Below are positions 10,534 through 21,751 of a DNA stretch of 64,000 bases, piece by piece. How positions within the stretch are numbered: position 1 is the first letter of the stretch; each line of letters starts with the position of its first letter. Where the stretch lies: the NCBI GenBank assembly GCA_022497155.1, contig MU385720.1:930001-994000 (forward strand), given 5' to 3'. A model generated the notes under the pieces. It had not been told where the DNA came from, made no database searches, and saw only the letters and a program-made list of their open reading frames with translations. The DNA is from Whalleya microplaca (lineage: Eukaryota > Ascomycota > Sordariomycetes > Xylariales > Xylariaceae). The translations under genes and the position numbers were made by a program.

Positions 10534-12291
10534 ATGTTAGGCCTTTCGTTTTCACTCTTTCTGTGCCAAGCTTCGGCGGTGCTAGCTGCAGGCCTGAGCG
10601 AGAGCTCCCTGGAAACGCACGTTGATAGCCTAGCGCTCGATTTCTCCTTCAAGCCTGTTAAGGAAGCTTACTGGACTTCTATTCCTCACCACCGGCGTAC
10701 TCCCTTTGCGGTATCGCCGGACGGCAAGTCTGCTTACCTGGCTTACCTCGACTCCAGCGAGACCGATGTCCATGTACAGCAGGTTGACCCCTCAACCTTT
10801 GCTACCGTGGGCTCTACGGTCACTGTCACCGGCGGCAAAGAAGCCGGTGGCCTAGTCGCCCACAATGATGGATTCGCCTTACTGACGAACGAAGCCCTTC
10901 CCTCGGGAACGGCCAATGCACCGGCGGACAGTACACCGGTGCCGGTCCTGTACCGATACACGGGGACCGAGCAAACATGGAAGACGTTTCTCGGTGGGCC
11001 AGGCGTGCACGAAGATTTCGGCCTCGCCGCCTCCCCCGATCTGAACGGCGACCTCGTCTTCTCGGAGGAGGCCGGCCTCTACGGCGCCTACTTCGTCGTG
11101 ACCGACTACACGGGCGACGCGGCCGGCCACTTCGGCGACAGCATCCAGTACGTGGCGACGGACGGCGCGCTGCAGACGATCCAGGGCGCCTCCTCGAGCT
11201 GGGGCTGCTCGCACAACACGGGCATCGCATTCGAGGCGGCGGCCGCGGCCCCCTTCGCCAGCCTCTGCGCCGAGGACCAGGGCGCCATCTGGCTGAACAC
11301 CGCGACGCAGGGCATGACGGGCGTTAAGGTGTCCAACGAGAACACGACCAACGGTGGCAGCGGCGAGCCCATGGGCGGCATGAGCGGCTCGTACAGCGCG
11401 CTGGCGAGGCTCGGCGGCGCCAATGCGAGTGCGAGTGATGCCTACGTGTTCGCGTGGGTGTCGCGCGGCGCTACCGAGCTCTCCGAGAACGAGTGGTTGG
11501 GTGCCGGGTTCACGCACGCGCTCAACCGCACCAACGGGCGCAACGTCGCGATCGCGCGATTCAGCGACAAGAACACGCTCGTCGGCGCGCAGGCGTCGTC
11601 GGAGGTCGGCGCGACGGGCGGCGACGCCCAGGTCAACTGGATCACGCAGGGCACCGCGGACTGCTCGAACGCGCACGTGGCCGCGTTCAACGACGGCGAG
11701 AGCGTCCTGGTCGCCTGGGAGGAGATAGCGGAGCCCATCTGCGAGGTCATTGCCATGGGCTGCCGGGGCACGTTCTCGGGGTCCAAGTTCCTGCTCGTCA
11801 CGAGTGGGGTCAAGGTCGGGGAGCCGGTCTCTGTCATGGATACGTTTGTCGCGGGTGATATGGTGACGATGGCGGACGGGCGCATCTGCTGGCCGTATGT
11901 GAGCATGGACTGGTCGCTCAGTGAGCCGGTGGCCTACGGCGGGTCGACCACCACGACGACGCAGATGTCGTTCGCGTGCATGAATTTAGATGGCGGTGCG
12001 GCGGCCAACTCGACCTCGTCCGCTAGCACTCCGGTGGCCTCCTCTTCGGAGAGCAACGCTGAAAACGCCCTCTTGGCCTCGGCGCCTGCTTCGAACTTCG
12101 TCTCATCTGTAGCACCGACGGCGACTAGCGACGTACTAGCTACGCCTGTTGTCTCAGAAACAGCAGACGTGATTACTTCGGTCTCTGCGCCCGTGAGCCT
12201 TGCTTCGGAAAATCCCGTTCTACCTTCGCAAAGCAGCGCACCAATTCGGCCGTCCTGTGGCGGCCGAAGGCGGAAACACCGCCGTTCCTAG
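10534..12291 (+). CDS. Large secreted protein, beta-propeller-like, Ser/Thr-rich tail
   Basis: Single-exon gene of 585 residues. I take the ATG at 10534, because the frame further upstream has no ATG and this one begins a clean signal peptide, MLGLSFSLFLCQASAVLAAG. The mature part has blade-like units such as FAVSPDGKSAYLAYLD and many Gly, Asn and Ala residues, suggesting a beta-sheet-rich or propeller fold. The last 100 residues are rich in Ser, Thr, Ala and Val, like an O-glycosylated stalk. The end is the basic CGGRRRKHRRS rather than a hydrophobic GPI signal. Codon use is strongly GC3-biased, as in expressed genes. I do not recognise the family. Confidence 0.8.
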   Translation: MLGLSFSLFLCQASAVLAAGLSESSLETHVDSLALDFSFKPVKEAYWTSIPHHRRTPFAVSPDGKSAYLAYLDSSETDVHVQQVDPSTFATVGSTVTVTGGKEAGGLVAHNDGFALLTNEALPSGTANAPADSTPVPVLYRYTGTEQTWKTFLGGPGVHEDFGLAASPDLNGDLVFSEEAGLYGAYFVVTDYTGDAAGHFGDSIQYVATDGALQTIQGASSSWGCSHNTGIAFEAAAAAPFASLCAEDQGAIWLNTATQGMTGVKVSNENTTNGGSGEPMGGMSGSYSALARLGGANASASDAYVFAWVSRGATELSENEWLGAGFTHALNRTNGRNVAIARFSDKNTLVGAQASSEVGATGGDAQVNWITQGTADCSNAHVAAFNDGESVLVAWEEIAEPICEVIAMGCRGTFSGSKFLLVTSGVKVGEPVSVMDTFVAGDMVTMADGRICWPYVSMDWSLSEPVAYGGSTTTTTQMSFACMNLDGGAAANSTSSASTPVASSSESNAENALLASAPASNFVSSVAPTATSDVLATPVVSETADVITSVSAPVSLASENPVLPSQSSAPIRPSCGGRRRKHRRS

Positions 12292-12388
12292 ACATCGTGT
12301 AACAACGAATCATGCCAGAATTCTCTTCTTGGGTCCCCATCAAAGCTCTTTAATACCGCCGCTGATTCGGTGATGTATCTTGTTTCAT

Positions 12389-12410
12389 GCGGTCTGACTG
12401 GCCAGACCGC
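12389..12410 (+). other. GC-rich hairpin in the 3' flank
   Basis: Arms GCGGTCTG (12389-12396) and CAGACCGC (12403-12410) are exact reverse complements around a six-base loop. They lie about 100 bases after the stop codon, so they would fall within the 3' untranslated region of the secreted-protein mRNA. The structure is seen; any role in mRNA 3' processing or stability is inference. Confidence 0.55.
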
Positions 12411-13595
12411 AGAGCGATGAGAATGGTGACTCGAACTATTCGGGGGAATGACTTTTCCTGTCGTAGGAAGTTAGGTTAGACGTTTTCAGTGCTCTTGATA
12501 TGAATAGAACACGATTTTAACGGAAGACATCTGTCCGTAGTTGTTCTCCTGGTATATCTGATAACCGCTTACTTTATGCCTTAAAGCTTATCGCCATGCA
12601 ATGACAGGATACGACCCCGACGTTAAGGGCGACATTGAGATCGGCACAGTACTTGCTAATGACTTATGCAGCAAGACAGCATGTAAGCACCTCGAAGCGC
12701 ATATCGTGCTGATGGACCGATAATCAATCCTGCGCTGTACTATGTTTGAGATTTCAAAGATGTATGACCACTGAAATGGTTCTTTGCAGACTCAGGGCAG
12801 ACCTTATGATGTACACCTGCTATATTTCTAGCTCCATCCTCACTCCTCACTTATTTCCTCTCCTGAATATTACGTTGTGGTGGTTCCCCGGCCTGCTTTC
12901 TGATGTTCAAATCCCAGCTGAAAATCGTGGTTTTCCATTTCCCCCACCCCAGTGTGATATCGAAATGGCTCGAAATGCCACTGCTAGGTGCGTTCTCCTC
13001 AACATTGGCCTCGGGGTGTGGCACAACAGTCCACTCTTGATCGTTCCTCTGGCCGTCGCTCTGACTATATTGATTACGAACTATAGGTGAAGATCCTGCG
13101 AGGGTGGTCGGAATCAGCTTGTGTAAGCTTAACGTATAGGGCATCAGGCATACGAGTATCGTCTCCACGTTCTTGGATTACGGAATTTTGTTCATCGTTC
13201 TCGTCATTACCCCGGCTTTGGGTTTGAGAGATTGACCTAACAGGGCAAGAGACCTCTATTGAACTTGTTGTGAGCCGGATAAAACGGAAGGTAAGGGGAA
13301 GAAGAGGATCCATACTTGTTGGACGGCGATACGTGCAGCCTTGTTGTGCCATTTTGACCGGCAACTGTACTTGGCAAAAACAAATTAACAATATGTGTAG
13401 AGATACTGCTGTAATAGATGATAAATTCCCAGAGATTGGTTTCTTCTGCAGGGTTCGCTTGAAGTTTCAATATAGATGACTACATAGCCTCCATTCAACC
13501 TCTAATGGAATGCCGTTGGCTGGTTTCTTTGCTGTCAATATTTACACACAGGCAACTTGATTGATCACATAATGGAGGGGTCATTCTATCATAGA

Positions 13596-13625
13596 CTATG
13601 ACAAGTACCTAGGTACCTGTCATAG
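13596..13625. repeat. 30-base near-perfect palindrome
   Basis: Two 15-base arms starting CTATGACA and ending TGTCATAG meet at CCTAGG, with one mismatched pair. An outer GATCAC (13563-13568) and GTGATC (13625-13630) add a second inverted pair. No gene overlaps it. Confidence 0.8.
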
Positions 13626-14652
13626 TGATCAGCAAGTGCTGTGCCTCTCGGAATCATAGAAACCCGGCTATTATACCGACCATCTGCTGCCTAATAGGAT
13701 CTCCATGGTGGATACTCATTGTGAATCCCGGCAAACTTTATCGCTCTGATGCTGCCGAGTGGCAGAATAAAAGGACTCCTATGTAGCTGTTCGGATCTCT
13801 AAAGGCCTATTGTCCGTCTTGCCTTTGCCTCAAACAAGGGGTTATGTCCACGACAAGACCCCTTGGGCTTGAGGTTGCTTGAAATTACCCAAATTCATAG
13901 CATTTTTTCTATCCACTGCGGAGCTAATAATAAAAAGCAGGCGGCGATTCTTGCCATTGCAAACTTAGGGCAGAATCGCCGACTGCTGTCCTTATTCCTT
14001 TAGCCCTTCCCCCTCTCTATAGCCTCATCACCTTCAGCCTCAGCGAAACCTGCTACCGCAGCCCCTTATCCGTCTTTTAGCGACCTAAGCAGGCGCGCTT
14101 GCTATCATACTCAGCCATCCGAAAAAAGCAAGCCCACAGATTTGCTGGTGAGGCTGAGCAGCGTGGGACGACAAAGTGGGACGGCGCCCCAGCTATGCAT
14201 GAGCATCGGATCCGTGAGTCGGCTCGGCGTCTCGTACCTGAGGGAGGTGCTAAATGATTCGATATTCGAGGGGGATAACGAATATCCGGCGCACTCATGC
14301 GAGCAAAAGATCGACTACTCCGTGCTGTTATCCGAGTATGCCAAGGTAAAACCGACCTACACGAGAACCCTCGAGGATACTCTGGATGGATGATTCCGCC
14401 GCACATGGAGTCCGCTCCGGGCTGTTAACATACGCCCTATAGGGCTGAGGGTGGTACCGGCCTACGTATGGCCGATCCGCCTATACATGTATATATGAGG
14501 TGGCTCTGCCACCTTCCTATAGCTTCACCTTGCACTAATGAAGTCACTATACTCCTCATCACTTTGTCCCAAATTGACACGGGCAGCTCCAAGGAAGACG
14601 CAGAAAATGATGAATGATAATAGCAAGTTTCCTATGGTCCCTTTATTCCTTG

Positions 14653-15609
14653 TTACTTTACATGTGCGATCGCCAGTATCGCTCTTGAACGTAGTCCCGT
14701 CGGTGACTGGGGAGTAAGTAGGTTCGCAACGGCCATAGGGCACATCCGATCGTCCGCCTCACCTGGCGTGTGCATACTTGCGTGCGTATCAACGCTCGTC
14801 AGATGACGTAACGGTGCGGTGGCTGTCTCAGCGGTATTCCCGAATCCCTCGTTCCTGGATAGGTCATGGAAGGCGCGACGCATGCTGCCTAGCTCCTCGG
14901 CGGTTGGCGTAACCCCAAGGTTGGGACGGCAGACCGGATCGAGCAACAACAGCCGGCCCGCCCACTGTTCGACCTCAGACGCGCTCATCCCCTGGAAGAA
15001 CGGATTGAACACGATCCGTTGGTGTTTTATATTGGTTACCTTGCTTTGCGACCAGCCCACCCTGCCCGATCCAGGGGTCATTTCTGAGTCGACGTCCCTC
15101 GCCGGGCACGTGCTCCAGATGGCCACCTTGGTGTTGACCCGTTTGAGAAGCACCCCATGTTTCGTAAAGGAGGCCCAGACGGTCGGGCCACGAAGCAGGA
15201 CTGGCCCCATGCCGGGCTCTATAGTTGGCTGCGGATCATTATTGGGACCTTTAGTCGCCCAACCCAACCAGATGCGACCCTGGGGAATTGGTTGACCCAT
15301 GCCGTCAAGCATATCACCACGCGCCACGCGGGTGTTGGACTCTGGATAGCCGGAGAACCTTTTATCCGTCGGCGTTGGGGACACCGGCGTGTCGCCGAAC
15401 AAGGCCTCCAGCAGAGCTGGAAAGCAGTCTGGTCCTAGGTCGCAGTAATCGTCTACGGCCGCGGGGAAGTGTCGCCGCGAGCGAGGCTTGCCTCGCTTGT
15501 CGGGTACCGGCTTACACCTCGGCTTCGAGCATCGCAGGTCGTATAGCCATCTGCCATCCCCAGACAGTAATCTACCATTATGTTCGGGATAGTGGAGCCG
15601 AAAATCCAT
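14653..15609 (-). CDS. Unrecognised ORF, 318 aa
   Basis: Open from the ATG at 15609 to a stop at 14653, single exon. The frame extends four codons upstream without an ATG. The protein starts MDFRLHYPEHNGRLLSGDGR, has a cysteine-bearing basic stretch LRCSKPRCKPVPDKRGKPRS, and a tryptophan- and proline-rich middle (RIWLGWATKGPNNDPQP). No signal peptide or membrane segment is visible. It sits alone in a gene-poor region but is GC-richer than its flanks. I recognise no family. It could be a lineage-specific gene, a piece of an unknown mobile element, or a chance frame; its length makes chance less likely. Confidence 0.5.
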   Translation of the reverse strand: MDFRLHYPEHNGRLLSGDGRWLYDLRCSKPRCKPVPDKRGKPRSRRHFPAAVDDYCDLGPDCFPALLEALFGDTPVSPTPTDKRFSGYPESNTRVARGDMLDGMGQPIPQGRIWLGWATKGPNNDPQPTIEPGMGPVLLRGPTVWASFTKHGVLLKRVNTKVAIWSTCPARDVDSEMTPGSGRVGWSQSKVTNIKHQRIVFNPFFQGMSASEVEQWAGRLLLLDPVCRPNLGVTPTAEELGSMRRAFHDLSRNEGFGNTAETATAPLRHLTSVDTHASMHTPGEADDRMCPMAVANLLTPQSPTGLRSRAILAIAHVK

Positions 15610-17675
15610 GGTGCGCGCCACCGCCGCCGTGAACGATTAGACCGAGTGCGTGGGAATCAGCCAATAGTCGTGGTGCGCCGAAGTCACTTGCGATACGCAT
15701 GAAACGGTCAGTAGGCTTAGAGTCGGGGTAGGAGGTAAGCCAGCGGGGGTGGTATAAAAAAGCATAATATTACGAGAGGCACGCGCTCGCCTCTATTCTA
15801 GGACCAACGTATTACAAGGACGGCTCGTGTCTATCGAATGGTGGCTGACACATTAGTAGATCAAATAAAAAATAAAACGGAGGTAAACAAAAGACGGAGC
15901 GCTTGTTGTCGAGAAATGTGACAGGTCGCACGTACTTTTCACATACCCTGTTGGCATCCCGGCAAGGAATAGGGTCGAGGCACAAACGGAATGGGTAGTA
16001 TAGGTAATGGTGATAGTGGTAGGGGTGTTAATTGAAAATCCTCTTCAGAAGGGATATCTTGATTTTCTACATAGCAATAATTGCAACGTGCCTAAAACAA
16101 AATTTCTTACCGAAAGGCTATTTAGTTCTTTACATTCGTATATTTGACGATGATCGGTTGATGGGCTGGAATAGCAAAGAGTGGCCTCGTTACCTCTGTT
16201 ATAGTATCTCGGTGAGCTCGCCCTCATTTTCACCCCACGATGGCATTTCCTCGTTACCCGTAAGTCTATGCTTCCGGTGTTGTCATCCTTATGTGTGGTG
16301 TTTGCACTATTATAACTATTAGACGGCTCTTGGCTACTGGTCGCAGTTGCATGCCCCCGAATCTACCTGGCGTCGGTCTTATGCAGAAATGCGGCTGCTG
16401 TGGTCAAGGCCTCGTGTTCCCCTAACAGCATGTCGAGAATTTGCTGCCGCTCTATCGCGACACGACTGACCCGCATGCCGCTGTGAGTACTTTCCGGGAA
16501 GATGGCGCGAATAGGAAAAGCAGACTACAGTAGGCTGTTACACCGATCTCGATATAACATATCGATAGCAAGAGTTCGCATCGGGCTAGTGACCATGCTG
16601 CATGGTCGCTTTACTGATAATATGCTATTCGATTCCAATTTCGAAATGAGTGATCTAGTGCAAGTTGTACATGAACACCACACCTAGATTGATTGAAGAG
16701 CGATCCATGAAATGGCCATGAGTCTCACATCAGAATAGGGGTACAAGCGGGTCCAAATCGCCTCTCGCTCACATCATGTCTTTCGGATAAAAACTTGAAT
16801 GTCCAGGAGAAAATCGGTTCTCCGTATAGGAAACTAACGAGACCTTAAGCAATTCGACATAAACAACTCTCATCCCTCAAACTAGGAGGCACTGTGTTAC
16901 TAGTTTATCTCGACTTTGCATGTTCCTTAACGAAGACGTCCTCTTGTTTTACGGTGTCTGTTTTTTTACGCTTATATTCCTCAACGCACCTATTTTATTC
17001 TTAATCGTATCGGAGATCCTAGACTTAATTTTTCTCTGTCTCTTTCTTGCTTTCTCTCCACCCCCTTTCTTTCCCTTCCCCTTTTTTTATCCATTTACCA
17101 CTACGAACGTGTTTTCCAACTACCGCCACCGACACATCACTAAATATACAAAATTTCATTTTCCCACTGATTGACGTGACATTAGTTAGCCCTTAGCAAG
17201 GGGTGGTTATTCAATACTAGGAAGTGACACATTACTAACTACTGACACCAGGAAGTTAGCCCGGTAGCTAATCTTACATAGTTTTCAATAACATCATGAT
17301 ATTTAGGTGAGCCAACTCTATATCCAAGGTCATATAGACCAATGCGTATTTAAAGGTAACTTAAATCAGCTGAATTCAAGTCTAGGTGTTTCTCGTCTTA
17401 GTGGCCTTGCTGACATTTCGAGTCCTATGAACTTATAAGACTTCGTTGTTTACACTAGGATTCCATTACTTGATCGACGAAAGCGAGTATTTGTACATAT
17501 GGCAATTAATTAGGCCTAATAGTTGTGCAATGATACGTATATTATATCGTCCAAATTGAAAGGTGCAACACGGCGGATGCCTGTGAATGGTTTGTCATAC
17601 TGCATATGTAGCACTTGCTACAGTTAATTCTCATTTTTGAATGTTACAGCGAAGCTAGATAGCTATCGCGTACAA
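15610..17675. other. AT-rich gene-free stretch
   Basis: About 2.1 kb, AT-rich beyond about 15.8 kb. Short frames at 16032-16322, 16502-16687 and 16920-17174 encode hydrophobic or low-complexity peptides with no family signal, and I reject them. A pyrimidine-rich strand runs from about 17030 to 17100. Confidence 0.6.
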
Positions 17676-18176
17676 TTAAATGCTATCAATATCTAACGTT
17701 TCTGCTTTACTTTTGAGATTAGAATCATCATGACCATCTTCATCATCCTCAGCAAACTCAAAAAAGTCATCTTCATCGTCTACATCTCCGTTCAGATCAA
17801 CCAATGCATCCTTCGGCAACTCACCATATTCAATGAGCTTGCAAGCCTCATCCGAAGTGTACTTGTGGATGATATCAGCCTTGTCGTCTTGAAACTCACG
17901 AAGGGATAAGAGAATGATATCATTCAGAACGATGTGTACCTTCTTTCGCATGCTGCGCATGCTGCCGCGGATGATGGCAAGACGAACCTTCTGTTTGTTA
18001 GGGCTACCATCATTGTCGAGGACGCGGGCGCTGAACCGACCGCTGCCGAAAACCTTCTCAATGCGGGCGTATACCTGGCTGTCTTCCTTGAACAGGAGCT
18101 CGCGCTCATTCTCCTGGCCGTCATCTTTCTTGTACCTGCGACAGTTCTTGCCACCTGAACCAAAATTCCTTCCCAT
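17676..18176 (-). CDS. Divergent, intronless eIF1A-like protein
   Basis: A 166-residue frame with its ATG at 18176. It aligns by eye to translation initiation factor eIF1A: an N-terminal basic tail (GGKNCRRYKKDDGQENEREL), LLFKEDSQVYARIEKVFGSG, then the OB-fold core with RGSMRSMRKKVHIVLNDIIL, SLREFQDDKADIIHKYTSDE and LIEYGELPKDA, and an acidic C-terminal tail ending LDIDSI. eIF1A binds the 40S A-site region and helps start-codon scanning. Two features are odd. A short insertion (VLDNDGSPNKQ region) lies before the RGxMRxKV segment, and there is no intron. The gene stands alone in AT-rich, gene-poor DNA. It looks like a diverged duplicate, perhaps a retrocopy, rather than the main eIF1A gene. 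Confidence 0.8.
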   Translation of the reverse strand: MGRNFGSGGKNCRRYKKDDGQENERELLFKEDSQVYARIEKVFGSGRFSARVLDNDGSPNKQKVRLAIIRGSMRSMRKKVHIVLNDIILLSLREFQDDKADIIHKYTSDEACKLIEYGELPKDALVDLNGDVDDEDDFFEFAEDDEDGHDDSNLKSKAETLDIDSI

Positions 18177-21100
18177 GATGATGATGTACTGGAAAGTGGT
18201 GTGTTAATATTGATGTTCGAATATAGGTGTTCGAATATCTGTCAGATGTGTCTGAGTAATTGTTGCATGACCAGACTGGAAGTCAAACGTGTTTATATGT
18301 GTTATGAAAATCCGATCTTCAAGTATCACGTTTTATAACAAAATATGAACGATCATATTGAGTTCATCAAATTCCTGAACTTTTGCCTTGAGGCAACTAT
18401 GGCGATAGTTCATCAAAGGCGCCTGTTAACGAACGAGTAAGACAAAGAATACGTTGCACATATGTAAGACAATAAACGAAGTGGCTACCCTATAATGATG
18501 CAATTGCTTTATGCTATAGATGGCTATCGCATGACAAAATTCTCATGATAAACCTTGACGATCTATGATCGATGGAGAGAAGCGAAGTATAACATAACTG
18601 TCATCTATTCGTGAAAGGAGAGTGGTGAGAATTCTGCCAAGCGCTCGTTACCCTATTAGCTTCTTACCTTGCTGTCTACACATTTGTCTAAAACGAGGAT
18701 TTCGGCCAGGATATCCTGCCTCGAATAAAGAAGAGCAGTTCGATTAGTGGGCTACTACTGTGTCACAGCAGCTATATTATACATTAACCTCCTGATGTCA
18801 CTCAATAGATCTTAGATAGAGCTATAACTGGAGTATGTAAGAAAATTGCATCTGAATACGTGCGCATCTCGTGTTGGGCTTCAATATGAGGTCTATTACC
18901 TGGGTGCAGCCTTAGAAGGCAACGGAAATGTACTGTTGCCTTCATGGCCAATGATCTGAATGATTTCCGGGATAATATGGTCGGTAGTGTAAGCTGGCAG
19001 CCTGATACCCAAGAGCAGGAGTCTACCGTGAAGTTTGCTTGAGCCGGAAACGTTGGGAGCCGTTCGAATCAATGGGGCATCTTGGCTCAGATATATTCTG
19101 ATACCATTGTCTTTGGATGGGACGCTAATGTAATATACGGCTTGAAGAAATTATCGCATAACATTTCTTCAAAGGCCGGCACTATTATGCAGTCAATGAC
19201 ATAAGGCATCCAGGATAGCTTTAGTTATTAGGGCAATGCACGCCACCAGCAAGATATATGCGATGAGTCTGCATGGTATCATTCAGTCTTCGGTGTTTCC
19301 TTCTTACCTAGAACCTACTGAACGCTTCGGTAGTAGGTACTAAGACCCCTATTCTAACGAAAATTCCTTAGATGCCGCTTAGATTAAATTACAGCACAGA
19401 GACGCAGTCGTATTGAATAATGTCTTACGTGTATATAGAATCTAGAATGATTAGATATAGATAGAAAGCTGGCAAGCTATGGGCCGCTTTCTGATCCTAA
19501 ATTTGACTAATGTGGTATTTTATGTCTTCATTACATGCATCTTAAGGAGTACTGTGGAACATCAGATCGCGGAGATAGTCCGATTGGTTGGTGGGCTGGC
19601 ATATTTGACGCCTGGATAGTCGCCGTACATACGCAGCCCAAGTCTCCCTAGGACCTGACGTCGTACGAGGCTATCTGCATTATGGAAAATTGGGATATCC
19701 CATATAACGAATTCAACAGCACCTATGAATTCAACCGTCACCGTTTGGCCCGCGATTTGAGCTTGTTCCTGGAGCTAAGTCAAGGTAGTTAGCTCCTTTG
19801 TGAGGGAGCAAGCTAGAATCTACATATGCATGGAAACGCGAAAAAGATTGTAGAAACACCCAGTCGAGTCACGCTTATGCCGTTAGTGTCCAGGCATAAG
19901 TCGAAGTTCTTCGCTGAAAATGGCAGTACAGAGTACCTACACAGCGGCGCCGAACCGTATAAAGACTGAATGGGCCGCTACCCAGTTCACCCTCTACAGG
20001 GTGTACTACTCCTTGGGCACTAGCAAAAGCGGGACTCCGCTGGGAAGGAAACCTGACAGAAATGATTTCCTGGCATAAAGAGATAGATATTCATAGTCTT
20101 TTCCTCAGTGGTCAGATAATTTTACTCCGATTACTTGAGCTAATGATTTTCAAGATATTCTAGTAATTTATCGTAAAGTAAGAACTATAGTACCATTGCT
20201 TCCACTGCTTACTACCTAACAAATCAGCCAACTCCATACGACTTTTCTTTGTCTCCGACAGGACACTGGAGAAACTTGGCCCGACTCCACTTGCAATCGT
20301 TATCATGATGCTATAGGTAGACTCGTGATTGCGCACCAACTTTAAAAAAATGAACATGTAGCATGAGAGATACCACTTTGACTTGTGAATATGTAGCACA
20401 AGAAGCTTTACATGGATGGAGGATTGGGTGACGATAATGGAAATCCTGGTGTCTATCGATACGAGCGAATTATTACCCGCCACGATTTAGAAAGAAAGGG
20501 GCAGAAGAATAAGACCATTGATATTTGAATACATTTATGCGTCTAATTGCATGAGCGAGCTCGTTCCAGGTCTGCAAGCAGAGATAGTGTAAATCGTGCT
20601 TTTCGATATGGTATCAAGGTATTTGCAGGTAAAGACTCATTCCCACGGTGTGCATAATTATATTCAAATATTTGTCTTCCTCAACAATTGGACAGTCAGT
20701 TGAATTGATTACACGGTAAATTAGACGGTTAGATACTACTATCGCTTATTCTTGTCACGCTATATATTTAGAGAGTCATAGTATCTACATGGAAACAGCT
20801 AAAAGGCAAGTCATACCAGGTTGGTAACTTTCAATCACATATAAGCACCCACATAAACTGGCAATGCACAAGAAAATAGATAGGTTAGATTCCTACACTA
20901 GATAGCCCATAAGAATGTGTTGAAAACAAGTTGGCGTATATACAGTAGGCACTGCATATACGTCGAACCAATGACCAATTTATCAAACGAATGCCTCGCA
21001 CCACGTGTCATACTTTGAAGTAGAAAATAACAAAGGAATGATTGCTCATGTTTGATGCTAGGCTTATCCCGAAACCTAGCTAATGCGGACAACCTCAAGG

Positions 21101-21751
21101 GACACATCAGAATCTGCCTCTCGAGGTAATGCAAGGCGTCGATGCTGATAGTTGAAGATGACAAGTCATATGATACGCATATATCATAACGAAGTTCATT
21201 TTCAAATCATACGACGGGCTGTTGCGCTCCCGTGTGAATATGAGCCGAATCATTTCAAAGTCTTCCAGAGGCCTATTCGGATTTCCCGCGGTTGGTCGAG
21301 CGGATATTTCCATTTGCCCGTCAGTTTCAGTCGACGGGACGATCCGAGCCGTACCGGAGCCTATGAATGCCTTGCGGCACTACGCCAATGTGGTTGGCTT
21401 CACAGATGACTTCCGTTTGTAGTCTACATTAGTTGACGGGATTGTGCCTAAGGATGGAGAAAACGCGGGGTTGTACTAAGCATACCATCACTCTGAGTCT
21501 ATCTATTTTGAAGAGAGCGTTCATTGAATCCCTCTAGTTGTGTTTTGATTGTTCTTTGCATCGGTCCAGAAATCGTAGCAGTAGAAGGACACCAGTATTT
21601 ACGTGAGTGGCTTCAACAAGGTTGATTGATAGCCTTAGCCTGTCATTCAATCGGCTGGGACTTGTCAAACTTCTTTGGTCAAGTAGAATTATGCATATAA
21701 AATGGCACGCCTTCCTGAGAATTTCTATCTACTCGAGTGTACAAGGCAAGC
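18177..21751. other. 3.6 kb AT-rich gene desert
   Basis: No convincing coding frame on either strand. Small frames at 20160-20483, 20898-21164 and 21107-21422 lack family features. A short hairpin (GGAGCTAA at 19771-19778, TTAGCTCC at 19789-19796) lies in the middle. The composition, with many TA and TG steps, would fit old repeat-induced point mutation, but I have not counted dinucleotides. Confidence 0.6.

Larger units (their letters stand above)
12292..14652. other. intergenic, no supported gene
   Basis: About 2.4 kb. It starts with the 3' flank of the secreted-protein gene, including a GC-rich hairpin. Overlapping open frames at 12746-13391 on both strands and at 14077-14406 look uncertain. 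A 30-base near-perfect palindrome lies at 13596-13625. I cannot support a gene. Confidence 0.5.

Noticed and set aside
12746..13391. Overlapping frames on both strands
   Set aside because: No splice pattern or motif favours either; composition is like the flanks.
14077..14406. Frames on both strands near the orphan ORF
   Set aside because: Short, with no motif; they could belong to the same unknown element but cannot be supported.
16032..17174. Three small plus-strand frames
   Set aside because: Low-complexity or hydrophobic peptides expected by chance in AT-rich DNA.
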